Assembly (NCBI GenBank): GCA_029246705.1
Contig: JAQWMQ010000044.1
Location: 1-45,440 of the forward strand
Source: Phycisphaerales bacterium
Lineage (GTDB): Bacteria; Planctomycetota; Phycisphaerae; Phycisphaerales; SM1A02
Direction of reading: 5' to 3'
DNA length: 45,440 nt
Part shown: positions 8,740-16,554 of the stretch, in pieces
Numbering within the stretch: position 1 is the stretch's first letter
Layout: every line of letters starts with the position of its first letter
Position numbers and translations under genes: made by a program
The notes under the pieces: generated by a model
What the model was told of the DNA's origin: nothing
The model's input: the letters and a program-made list of their open reading frames with translations, nothing else
The model's database searches: none

Positions 8740-9297
8740 TCAAAAAAGGTCCTGGTGGTCCTCTTGGAGGGTTTTCATGACCTTGTCGAGGCAGCGTCGC
8801 CGGGTCGGGCCGATCGAATTGGGGCTGATCTGAAGCTGGGTGGCAACCTGATCGTAGGCAGGGGCTTTCGCTTGAGCGAAAAGCGTGTTCAGGAGATCCC
8901 TGCAGGTGGGATCAAGTTTGTGAAGAGCATCACGAATAGCCTGCTGTCGCTCGTGCACTTCGGGGTCTGGTTCATCGGCATCGAACACCGGCGCGGTTTC
9001 GAGGCTCTGGGTGTTACGGTGGCGGTTTCGAGCGGAAACGCGCCAGGATTCACGCTTGGCGGACATCACGATCCAGCCGCTCAAGGCGGACCGATTCTTC
9101 AGGTGTGGGAGCCGTCGAACCATCGCGCTGAAGACGATTTGGGCGACATCTTCGGCATCGGCTTGTCCAAGGCCGCACCTACGACACACCGACCAGATCA
9201 ACGGAGCATGTCGGCGAACGAGTTCCGACCAGGCCGGTTCGCTGCCTTCAAGAGCGGTTTCGATCAGTTCGGCATCGCTTTGATCAGTGATCTTCAC
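8740..9297 (-). CDS. ECF-type RNA polymerase sigma-70 family factor
   Basis: A 185-aa sigma factor with only regions 2 and 4. Region 2 shows the WSELVRRHAPLIWSVCRR helix and the core-binding stretch DAEDVAQIVFSAMVRRL, then GWIVMSAKRESWR for promoter melting and -10 recognition. Region 4 is the helix-turn-helix around YDQVATQLQISPNSIGPTR near the C-terminus. The start is GTG at 9297. The gene lies 42 nt downstream of the CPBP protease gene and heads the 196-aa / CHAT / subtilase set. No membrane anti-sigma gene is adjacent, so control is not by the classical RseA-type route in this neighbourhood. It probably transcribes its own operon and perhaps distant genes (inference). Confidence 0.92.
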   Translation of the reverse strand: MKITDQSDAELIETALEGSEPAWSELVRRHAPLIWSVCRRCGLGQADAEDVAQIVFSAMVRRLPHLKNRSALSGWIVMSAKRESWRVSARNRHRNTQSLETAPVFDADEPDPEVHERQQAIRDALHKLDPTCRDLLNTLFAQAKAPAYDQVATQLQISPNSIGPTRRRCLDKVMKTLQEDHQDLF

Positions 9298-9339
9298 GAC
9301 AAGAGTGTACCTGTAGCCACTGCCTACCAGAAGCGTCGT

Positions 9340-10053
9340 TCAACCAAGAAAGCCGAGCATGGATGCCCCGACGATGAAGATGGCGATATCGACGAGCGCG
9401 TGGCTGATCCAACCGGGCAGGAGGCTCCCCCACCGCCTGAGGCTCCAGGACCAGGTCAGTCCCCCGATGAAGACGCCGCTTGAACCCAATAAGACCATCA
9501 TCGGGTCGAAATAGGCAGCCAGAACGATCACGTGATGTGCGGTGAAGATGAGCGCGGAGATCGGTAGTGCCAGTGCCACAGGAGTTTGAAGCCGGGCGAG
9601 CCTGCTGTCGACGAACCAGCGAAAGACCACTTCCTCGAGCAGGCTGTTGCCCAGGCAGAGCCAGGCCGCGAAGAACCAGAAACTGGTCGCATCATCCAGT
9701 CCACTTTCCTTGATGACCTCGACCAGTCGTTGCGTATCGACCGTTTCATCGAGCCATCCGAACCACAACGCGATGATTCCCCCGCCGATGAGCACTCCGC
9801 TGGTCAGGCCGAAGAGGAGTGCGCTCGGACGAAGGCCGCGACGAATGCCCGCACGCATGTCCTGCTTCGAGATCGTCTTCCACGCGACGATCGCAGGGAG
9901 TCCGTAGAGGACGGCCTTGCAGGCGAGGTAGATCGTGCTCCCGGTCGCTCCCGGCCACAACCACAGCGCTGACAACGCGCCCAGGGAAGGTGCCGCCACG
10001 ACGAGTAGCAGCATCACGAGTGTTCGTGTGCGCTTGGTTGGTTGGGTCGTCAC
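9340..10053 (-). CDS. CPBP family intramembrane metalloprotease
   Basis: A 237-aa membrane protein of the CAAX-prenyl-protease-2 / bacteriocin-processing-like family. About six to seven hydrophobic helices are visible. Motif 1 EEVVFR has Glu140, Glu141 and Arg145; motif 2 is TAHH with His173/His174; and a third conserved His is in SHALVD (His218). These are the expected metal ligands and catalytic residues. The GTG start at 10053 shares GTGA with the stop of the GNAT gene. The sigma gene follows after 42 nt, so cotranscription with the sigma-CHAT operon is possible. Bacterial CPBP proteins have been linked to peptide maturation, bacteriocin immunity and signalling; the substrate here is unknown. 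Confidence 0.88.
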   Translation of the reverse strand: MTTQPTKRTRTLVMLLLVVAAPSLGALSALWLWPGATGSTIYLACKAVLYGLPAIVAWKTISKQDMRAGIRRGLRPSALLFGLTSGVLIGGGIIALWFGWLDETVDTQRLVEVIKESGLDDATSFWFFAAWLCLGNSLLEEVVFRWFVDSRLARLQTPVALALPISALIFTAHHVIVLAAYFDPMMVLLGSSGVFIGGLTWSWSLRRWGSLLPGWISHALVDIAIFIVGASMLGFLG

Positions 10054-10844
10054 TCGGGTGCTTTTTCAGGATCGAGGTGCAGTAATTCGTCGATCGGCTG
10101 GTAGCCGATCGAACGGTAGAGCGCATCGGTACCCTGGTTCTCGGCATCGGTGAAAAGACACGGCGAAGCGCCAAGCTCGAGTGCTTCAGCGGTCACCGCG
10201 GTCACGAGTCCAGCAGCGAAACCGTGACGACGGTGTTCGTCGGGGACGTAGACCAGTCCGATCCGCACCTGGTTGGCGATCGGCCTGGCGGTCTGTGCGC
10301 AGGCCACCGGTCGGCCCTCGTGCTCGAGTATTCGGATTCTCCCGCGTTCGATCGCCTTGGCTGCACGTGTGTTGCAGTCATCGGGAGGTGCCAGCCCGGT
10401 GTCCCGGCCGAAGGCTTCGAACCAACTGGCGAGGATCGGTTGATCGGCTTCGATCGCCTTGCGGACCCGGGGGTCGGTCGTGGTGATCGGCCCCCCTTCG
10501 TAGCGATAGAGGCGCAGGGGCATCTTCACCTCGAGGGGGCGGCCGCCGAGGGCGCGGTTGGCCATTTCCGCTGCAGGTTGGAGCTCACGCGGCAGGACCA
10601 GCGATCCGGTACCTCCGACGGCATTCAGGAGCGCGATGAGTTCGACACCGCTTGGAGTGGTGCAGTCCTTGCGACAGGCAACGAGTCTCGGCCCGGAGCT
10701 CGAGGTCGCGCAGATCGCGACCATCTCCCCGTTGCGTTCGAGGATGGCGTGTTGCTTGTCTTCCCCCTTCGGGGGGCTGAAGGAGATCGGAAGGGTCCAG
10801 TAGTCGGTCGGGATGTCCACAAGCCCCACCACCGCTTCCAGCAC
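10050..10844 (-). CDS. GNAT family N-acetyltransferase
   Basis: A protein of at least 264 aa. The GNAT fold is in the C-terminal half: RIGLVYVPDEHRRHGFAAGL contains the acetyl-CoA pyrophosphate-binding loop (RRHGFA), and NQGTDALYRSIGYQP is the typical final strand-helix. The N-terminal half (residues 1-130) looks like a degenerate second GNAT-like domain, a common two-domain arrangement. The start is uncertain. GTG 10844 has AGGAG only 3 nt upstream, and the frame stays open for a further 57 nt back to the stop of the M32 gene without any ATG/GTG/TTG, yet that stretch reads like coding sequence. The substrate is unknown. It is downstream of the M32 peptidase and overlaps the CPBP gene by 4 nt. 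Confidence 0.82.
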   Translation of the reverse strand: MLEAVVGLVDIPTDYWTLPISFSPPKGEDKQHAILERNGEMVAICATSSSGPRLVACRKDCTTPSGVELIALLNAVGGTGSLVLPRELQPAAEMANRALGGRPLEVKMPLRLYRYEGGPITTTDPRVRKAIEADQPILASWFEAFGRDTGLAPPDDCNTRAAKAIERGRIRILEHEGRPVACAQTARPIANQVRIGLVYVPDEHRRHGFAAGLVTAVTAEALELGASPCLFTDAENQGTDALYRSIGYQPIDELLHLDPEKAPE

Positions 10845-10901
10845 TTGCTCCTTGCTGCATGCGTAGGCCTGGAACTGGTTGTGGATTTGCGCGGTGATGG
10901 T

Positions 10902-12422
10902 TCAGATTCCGTAGAGGGGGCGCAATTTCGCTTCGAGGTAGTTCAGGAGTGGTTCCGCGGACAGGGGCTTGCCGGTCACGCGCTCGCACAGTTCGCTCGC
11001 AGAATAACGACGACCGTGCTGGTGGATGTTCTCGCGCAGCCAGCCGAGCAATGGCGCGAATTCACCTCGTGAGAAGCCGTCCTCGAGACCTGGGATCTGT
11101 TCACGCGCCGTGTCGAAGAACTGGGCGCAGTAGAGGTTCCCGAGGGTGTAGGTCGGGAAGTACCCCATCGCTCCCATCGACCAGTGGACATCCTGAAGGC
11201 AGCCGACGCGATCTTCGGGGACATCGAGGCCGAGGTATTCCTTGTAGTGGCGGTTCCATTCGCCGGGGATGTCGGCGACCGCGAGATCTCCACCGATGAT
11301 CGCGCGTTCGAGCTGGAAGCGGATCATGATGTGGAGGTTGTAGGTGGCCTCGTCCGCTTCGACGCGGATGAAGCCCGGCCTGACGATGTTGGCGCCGCCG
11401 TAGAAGTCCTCGAAGTCGAGGTGTGCCAACGGGGTGCCGATCGCCTGCTGGGCAAGTGGGGTGCACCACTTCCAGAAGGCTTCACTGCGACCGACCTGGT
11501 TCTCCCACATCCGGCTCTGGCTCTCGTGGATGCCGAGGGAGACCGCGTCACCCAGGGGAAGACCCACCATGGAGAACGGAAGGCCCTGCTCGTAGAGACC
11601 GTGTCCGGCCTCGTGCATCGTCGAACCGAGTGCATCGTTGAATTCCGTCGGCTGGAAACGGGTGGTCAGACGCACGTCGTTGCAGTGGCTGCCGCCACAG
11701 AATGGATGCACCGAGCGGTCAAGTCGCCCTCGATCGAAGTCGAAGCCGACCGCGTTCGCGATCTCCTTGACGAAGGAGGCCTGGGCGTCGATGTCGATGG
11801 TCGCCTCGTTGAAGGCATTGCTCGGTTTGGTCGACGAGGCGGTCAGTTCCTTGATCAGGTCGCTGAGTCGATCTCGAAGAGGTTCAAAGACGGCGGCGAC
11901 CTCGCTGGCGCGCATGCCGGGTTCGTAGGTGTCAGCCAGCGCATCCCACCGCTCTCCGCCCTCGGGAATGCCGAGGCAGTCGGCTTTGTCGCGGGAGAGC
12001 TTCACCAGCTGTTCGAGGTGCGGCTTGAAGGCGGCGAAGTCGCTCTTCTGTCGGGCCTCGGCCCAGACGTGCTGTGACACCGAGGAGAGCTTGGCGAATG
12101 CCTCGACCAGTTCGGCCGGGAGCTTGGTCGCCTTCTCGTGGTCGCGGCGGATCTCCCTGATCTGGGCGTGTTCGGCCGAGTCTTCGGGGTGACCTTCCGC
12201 TTCTGCTTCGGACAGTGCGTCCCCAAGCCGCGGGTCGGTGATCTGCTCGTGGGAGAGCCGTGCCAGCTGAGCCATCTGTCGACTGCGATACTCGACGCCA
12301 CCGGATGGCATCATCGTTTCCTGGTCCCAGCTGAGGATTTCAGCGGTGGAACCGAGCAGGGTTCCCTCTCGGTAGAGACTCAGCAATCGGTCATACGCTG
12401 TTCCGGCGACGGTGGTGGTCAT
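10902..12422 (-). CDS. M32 family carboxypeptidase (carboxypeptidase Taq type)
   Basis: A 506-aa cytoplasmic zinc metallocarboxypeptidase that removes C-terminal residues from peptides with broad specificity. The zinc-binding HEAGH motif is at residues 270-274 and the family HESQSRMWEN motif, which supplies the third ligand region, lies about 30 residues on. Length matches the roughly 500-aa family norm. ATG 12422 was chosen over an upstream in-frame ATG at 12464 because AAAGGAG lies 8 nt before it and the protein then begins at the usual family N-terminus. It is the first gene of the minus-strand block that runs down to the subtilase; an intrinsic-type hairpin (12529-12557) isolates it from the ankyrin gene upstream. 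Confidence 0.93.
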   Translation of the reverse strand: MTTTVAGTAYDRLLSLYREGTLLGSTAEILSWDQETMMPSGGVEYRSRQMAQLARLSHEQITDPRLGDALSEAEAEGHPEDSAEHAQIREIRRDHEKATKLPAELVEAFAKLSSVSQHVWAEARQKSDFAAFKPHLEQLVKLSRDKADCLGIPEGGERWDALADTYEPGMRASEVAAVFEPLRDRLSDLIKELTASSTKPSNAFNEATIDIDAQASFVKEIANAVGFDFDRGRLDRSVHPFCGGSHCNDVRLTTRFQPTEFNDALGSTMHEAGHGLYEQGLPFSMVGLPLGDAVSLGIHESQSRMWENQVGRSEAFWKWCTPLAQQAIGTPLAHLDFEDFYGGANIVRPGFIRVEADEATYNLHIMIRFQLERAIIGGDLAVADIPGEWNRHYKEYLGLDVPEDRVGCLQDVHWSMGAMGYFPTYTLGNLYCAQFFDTAREQIPGLEDGFSRGEFAPLLGWLRENIHQHGRRYSASELCERVTGKPLSAEPLLNYLEAKLRPLYGI

Positions 12423-12528
12423 GGTCAGGGCTCCTTTGGGCTTCGCAGTTGAATCGGTGATCATACCACCGTCAGCATCCTTGAAGCCTCATCCTGACGG
12501 TCATTCAAGGGGGTCGGCGGTCAATGAA

Positions 12529-12557
12529 AGACGCCCATCGCAGGGCGATGGGCGTCT
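12529..12557 (-). terminator. Intrinsic terminator of the DUF1573-ankyrin gene
   Basis: A 12-bp perfect stem (12529-12540 with 12546-12557) and 5-nt loop is followed on the minus strand by a short T-rich stretch (TTTCATT). It lies 33 nt after the stop of the minus-strand ankyrin gene. Confidence 0.75.
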
Positions 12558-12590
12558 CATGTGGATTCTGGGGATGTCGCGGGCCGGATC

Positions 12591-14405
12591 TTACTCGGCG
12601 CCACCTTCCGGAGCGGGGGCGGGAGCCTCCTCCTCCTTCGCCGGTTCCTCGACCAGCGGGGTGAGGTAGGCGATCACCTGGAAGCGTCCCTCGTCGACGC
12701 GATTCTTCGCATAGTCGAGAGCGTTCCAGCCGGGACTTCTCATGTCGACCGCCTTGGGGTCAAGTCCCTTTTCGACCAGGATCTTGACCGTCTCGACGTT
12801 GCCGAATTCGGAACTGATGTGCAGGGCGTTGCCACCCAGCTTGGTCTTGATGCCGGTGTCGGCGCCGTTGTCCAGCAGCAGGTTGATCGACTCGACCTTC
12901 CCGCTTCGTGCCGCTCGCATCAGCACCGATTCGCCGTTGAGGCCGTCGGTGGCGTTCACGTCGGCTCCACCGTCGATGAGGATCTTCATCGAGTCGGTCT
13001 TGCCGGTCTGGGCAGCCCACTGGAGCGGGGTCAGTCCGTTGATGTCCTTGACATCGACGTTGCCTCCAGCTTCGACCACGATGGCCAGGGTGTCCGCGTT
13101 GCCGAGGCCGGCAGCCCAGAGCACCGAGTTGCCGCCCACCAGGTCGCGCTTGTTGACGTCGGCGCCGGATTCGATGAGCTTTCGAGTCAGGTCGACCTTG
13201 CCGCTTTCCGCGGCGTGTGACAAGGCGGTCTTGCCGGCCTGGTCACCCTTGTTGATGTCTGCTCCACCCTTGAGAAGGATCTCGACGATCTCGATGTTCC
13301 CGTTTCGCACCGCCCAGTGCAGCGCGGTTCGTCCACCTGCAGCGTCGGACTGGTTGGGGTCCTTGCCGTCGGCGAGAAGCAGCTTGACCCGGGTGGCATC
13401 ACCCGCACGAGCGGCGCCGCTGAGGTCGTTGATCGAAGGTGCGTTCAACGCGGGCTGGTTCGGCAGCTTGGGTGCATTGGGGCGTCGCTTGACCAGTGCA
13501 GTGACCTGGCTGGCCTTGGGGTGATCGGTCTTGAAGGCGATCTTGACCGGACGGCCTGCCTGTTCCCAGGCTTCCCAGTCCAGGTGCATGGTGTGCTCGA
13601 GGGCGGTTTCCTTGTCCGCATCGAGTACGACGGCGGGTTCGATCCCGGTGACCATGAAGGGCGTGCCATCCGCGGATGCCAGGACGATGTCCTCGCTGAC
13701 GTTGGCGTCCTCGAGTCGTGCCGAGATGATGTCGGGCTTGATGGTGACGTAGGCAGCAACGTCACCTTCGACGTTGAGGACCTGTGAAGGGTGTCCTTCG
13801 ATCTGGAAGGTCACGCGCTTCTTCAGTCGAACGCCCTGCTTGGGGCCGGGCTTCAGCGTGATGTCGATGTCCGCCGAGCCGCCCGGAGGAATCGGATCCT
13901 TCGGCCAGCCGAGCGTGGTGCAACCGCAGCCCGGGATCGCCTTGGTGATGGTGACCGCTTCGGCGCTGTTGTTCACGAGGGTCACGGTTCCGGTCTTCGC
14001 AATACCTGCGGTCATTTCGCCGAGGTCGAGCGGATTCGGTGAGAACTCGATGGGACCTTCGGTCATTCCGACCTGCCGTGAGTCCGCGACCGGCTTCGAC
14101 TTGGAGGCAGCCAGCTCGACTGGTATGGGGGAAGCCTTGGGCTTCCCAGCCTTGGTCTGGTCGGGCGTGTTGGTGCTCGTGGACTGGGTCGACGGTGTCT
14201 TCAGGGCTTGGGTGCCCGAATTCGGGGCGTCGGTCGTCGCCTCGGTCGTCGTCTCGGTCGGGGCTTGTGCCGTCTTTTCCGTTCCCGAGTCCCTGTTGCA
14301 AGCAGTCAGGGTCATCGCAAGGGATGCAGAGACGATCAAGCACGCAGTTGCCGGGCGGATCCCTCGACATGCGGTGACAAGTGTGGTCTTGGTTGGTTCG
14401 CTCAT
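12591..14405 (-). CDS. Lipoprotein with DUF1573 domain fused to ankyrin repeats
   Basis: A 604-aa predicted lipoprotein. The signal peptide ends in lipobox LTAC with lipidated Cys36, followed by a Thr/Ser/Pro-rich linker (about 40-110). Residues about 117-265 form a DUF1573 Ig-like domain with the hallmark GCGCT motif (Cys160, Cys162) and the preceding DLGEMTAG block. Residues about 325-565 contain about seven ankyrin repeats of the G-TALHWA / G-DVN type. The C-terminus is a short Glu/Ala/Pro tail. Ankyrin repeats bind proteins and DUF1573 domains are found in exported proteins, so a surface or periplasmic protein-interaction role is likely. The partner is unknown. The start ATG 14405 is preceded by GGAG 11 nt upstream. 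Expressed alone, divergent from the MEMO gene. Confidence 0.9.
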   Translation of the reverse strand: MSEPTKTTLVTACRGIRPATACLIVSASLAMTLTACNRDSGTEKTAQAPTETTTEATTDAPNSGTQALKTPSTQSTSTNTPDQTKAGKPKASPIPVELAASKSKPVADSRQVGMTEGPIEFSPNPLDLGEMTAGIAKTGTVTLVNNSAEAVTITKAIPGCGCTTLGWPKDPIPPGGSADIDITLKPGPKQGVRLKKRVTFQIEGHPSQVLNVEGDVAAYVTIKPDIISARLEDANVSEDIVLASADGTPFMVTGIEPAVVLDADKETALEHTMHLDWEAWEQAGRPVKIAFKTDHPKASQVTALVKRRPNAPKLPNQPALNAPSINDLSGAARAGDATRVKLLLADGKDPNQSDAAGGRTALHWAVRNGNIEIVEILLKGGADINKGDQAGKTALSHAAESGKVDLTRKLIESGADVNKRDLVGGNSVLWAAGLGNADTLAIVVEAGGNVDVKDINGLTPLQWAAQTGKTDSMKILIDGGADVNATDGLNGESVLMRAARSGKVESINLLLDNGADTGIKTKLGGNALHISSEFGNVETVKILVEKGLDPKAVDMRSPGWNALDYAKNRVDEGRFQVIAYLTPLVEEPAKEEEAPAPAPEGGAE

Positions 14406-14682
14406 CGGTCAGAAGCTCCAGAAGTCGCTCGGTCGGCTCTCGAACAAGTGTGGGGTGAAATCAACGGGTTGGTCCGCATCAATCAAGAGGTGAATGTGAC
14501 AGGATACACCGATCCATGTCACCCGGACCAGTTTTCATACCAACGAAGATCGCGGTCGTCGCAAGTGGCATCGGGCTGTTACGTCTGTTTCTTCATGTCG
14601 GATTGCTTGATTCCAGGTCTTCATGGAAGTTATCAAGCCCTTCAACCCAAAAACCCCCGTCAGTGCCCGGTACACTGCTTTC

Positions 14683-15909
14683 ATGACAGAGGATTCCCCC
14701 CACTCGGCATCGTCGCAGGGCCAGGACCACCTGGTGCGCCCGCATCTCCGGCAGTTCCAACCACTTCCGGGCAAATCGCCTGATGGAAAGCCCGTTGTCC
14801 TGTTGCGGGATCCCCTGAATCTGGCGCCCAAACCGATGGTCGTGGCCGCCCAGGCCCTGAGCCTGCTGGCTCAGTTCCAGGGACAAAGAACCATCACGGA
14901 GATCGCCGAGCAATTCTCGATACCACTCGAGAAGATCGAGGAACTCGTCGCGGTCCTCGACAGGCATGCCCTGCTCTGGGGTCCGGTCTTCACCGAGAAG
15001 GAGCAAGCGCTCAAGGATGCGATCAGCGCGCGAGGGTGCATGCCTCGAGGTGCCGCATTCATGCTTGGGGAGGACCCCGATGTTCTTCGCAAGCAGCTCG
15101 CCGACTGGCTGATCGAAGTCGAGGATCCCGAACTCGAAACCCCACCGAAGGGTCTGGTCCTGCCTCACCTGGACTACCTCCGCGGCTGGCCGCTGTACGC
15201 ATCGGGCTATCGTGCACTCGAGGGAACCACGCCTCCGGATCGTGTCGTGATCCTGGGCACCAACCACTTCGGTATCGGAGACGGCGTGGTTGGTACCGAA
15301 TGGAACTGGGAGACCCCCTTCGGCGAGGTCACCCGGGACAAGGCACTGACTTCAGCGATGCGGGATCGTCTCGGCGAGGGCTTCTTCGCCGATCAGCTCG
15401 ATCATGTTCCGGAGCATTCAATCCAGCTGCACCTGCCCTGGATACAGCACCTCTACGGGGATGTTCCGATCTTCGGCGTGCTGGTGCCCGATCCGCTCAT
15501 CGGCATGGTTTCAGACGATGGCAAACGTACCAGTCCCGATCAGTTCCTGGCCGCGATGAAGGAGGCACTCGAGCAACTCGGGGGGACGACCTTCCTGATC
15601 GCGTCGAGTGATCTCAGTCATGTCGGTCCGCAGTTCGGGGAGCCCGCAGCGGTCGACGACGAACGCAAGTCCGAGGTCGAACATCATGACCGCGACATGC
15701 TTTCCAAATTCCTCGAGGGTGATTCCCGGGAATTCATCGAGGCGATGAGTTGGTCGAAGAACCCGACACGATGGTGCTCGATCGGAAACATGGCGATGTT
15801 GCTGGACCTGGCCGGCCCCGATGGGGAGATCGAATTGCTGGACTATCGACAGGCCACCCATGAGAACGGTGTCGCGATGGTCTCGGCTTCGGCCTGCGCC
15901 CTGCTCTGA
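14683..15909 (+). CDS. MEMO1 / AmmeMemoRadiSam protein B family protein
   Basis: A 408-aa protein (start ATG 14683; an in-frame ATG at 14623 would add 20 aa, and neither has a clear ribosome-binding site). Residues about 1-110 form an extra N-terminal part with a winged-helix or PqqD-like segment (TITEIAEQFSIPLEKIEEL). Residues about 130-408 are the MEMO domain, related to class III nonhaem iron dioxygenases. It has LPHLDYLRG, ILGTNHFG, EHSIQLHLPW and SSDLSHVGP blocks carrying the conserved His residues. Bacterial MEMO proteins usually occur with AMMECR1 and a radical SAM enzyme; neither is in this window. The biochemical role is unknown. dtd follows after 16 nt, so the two are probably cotranscribed. 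Confidence 0.87.
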   Translation: MTEDSPHSASSQGQDHLVRPHLRQFQPLPGKSPDGKPVVLLRDPLNLAPKPMVVAAQALSLLAQFQGQRTITEIAEQFSIPLEKIEELVAVLDRHALLWGPVFTEKEQALKDAISARGCMPRGAAFMLGEDPDVLRKQLADWLIEVEDPELETPPKGLVLPHLDYLRGWPLYASGYRALEGTTPPDRVVILGTNHFGIGDGVVGTEWNWETPFGEVTRDKALTSAMRDRLGEGFFADQLDHVPEHSIQLHLPWIQHLYGDVPIFGVLVPDPLIGMVSDDGKRTSPDQFLAAMKEALEQLGGTTFLIASSDLSHVGPQFGEPAAVDDERKSEVEHHDRDMLSKFLEGDSREFIEAMSWSKNPTRWCSIGNMAMLLDLAGPDGEIELLDYRQATHENGVAMVSASACALL

Positions 15910-15925
15910 TCCGGATCCTCACTCC

Positions 15926-16378
15926 ATGATCGCCGTCGTTCAACGAGTCAACAACGCTTCGGTCGACGTCGAGGACGTCGGAGTGGTTGGTGAGATCGGG
16001 ATCGGGTTGTGCGTCCTGCTCGGCGTCGTCGTGGGCGATACGGAAAAGGAAGCCGACTGGATCGCCGGCAAGATCGCTCGACTGAGGATCTTCGAGGATG
16101 CATCCGGTCGATTCAATCTCGGCATCAAAGATGTCGGCGGTCGTGTCCTTCTGATCAGCCAGTTCACGCTTGCCGGCGACTGCACCCGGGGGAATCGTCC
16201 GAGTTTCATCCGGGCAGCGGACCCCGATGGGGCGAAGGCTCTCTATGAACGCGTGGCTCGCACGCTCGTGGAGGTGCACGAACTCAGGGTCGAGACCGGC
16301 CGATTCCAGAAAACCATGCAGGTTCGGCTCGAGAATCAGGGACCGGCAACGATCATCCTGGACACCGCGAGCACCTGA
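15926..16378 (+). CDS. dtd: D-aminoacyl-tRNA deacylase
   Basis: A 150-aa enzyme that hydrolyses D-aminoacyl-tRNA (and Gly-tRNA-Ala), recycling tRNA and preventing D-residue incorporation. It begins MIAVVQRV, the universal Dtd N-terminus, so ATG 15926 is the start. It carries the SQFTL motif (residues 78-82) and the C-terminal GP motif (NQGPAT, Gly139-Pro140) that line the active site. Length is typical (about 145-150). It is the second gene after the MEMO-family gene with a 16-nt gap. A hairpin downstream (16395-16427) belongs mainly to the opposite-strand UDG gene but could also terminate this transcript. Confidence 0.95.
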   Translation: MIAVVQRVNNASVDVEDVGVVGEIGIGLCVLLGVVVGDTEKEADWIAGKIARLRIFEDASGRFNLGIKDVGGRVLLISQFTLAGDCTRGNRPSFIRAADPDGAKALYERVARTLVEVHELRVETGRFQKTMQVRLENQGPATIILDTAST

Positions 16379-16386
16379 ACCCCCCC

Positions 16387-16427
16387 AAAAAAAAGAGCCC
16401 AGCAGTGGCAGCAACACTGTAGGGCTC
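16387..16427 (-). terminator. Intrinsic terminator of the EamA-UDG transcript
   Basis: On the minus strand a stem (GAGCCCTACAGTG with CACTGCTGGGCTC, one mismatch; 16395-16427) is followed by eight T residues (16394-16387). It serves the convergent uracil-DNA glycosylase gene and may act on dtd in the opposite direction. Confidence 0.9.
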
Positions 16428-16554
16428 GAAGTGGACATGAGTGGTGTGGGGCATGAACGCCACTCGCTGCATCGTTCGCGAGCAGGTCCGCTTGGGTTCC
16501 ACGTTGATCGAATAAATCGACTGGTATTCGGCCAAGGAGCCCCCCTCGGACTGT

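Noticed and set aside
14593-15267. 224-aa minus-strand frame
   Set aside because: Antisense of the MEMO gene, with no independent support.
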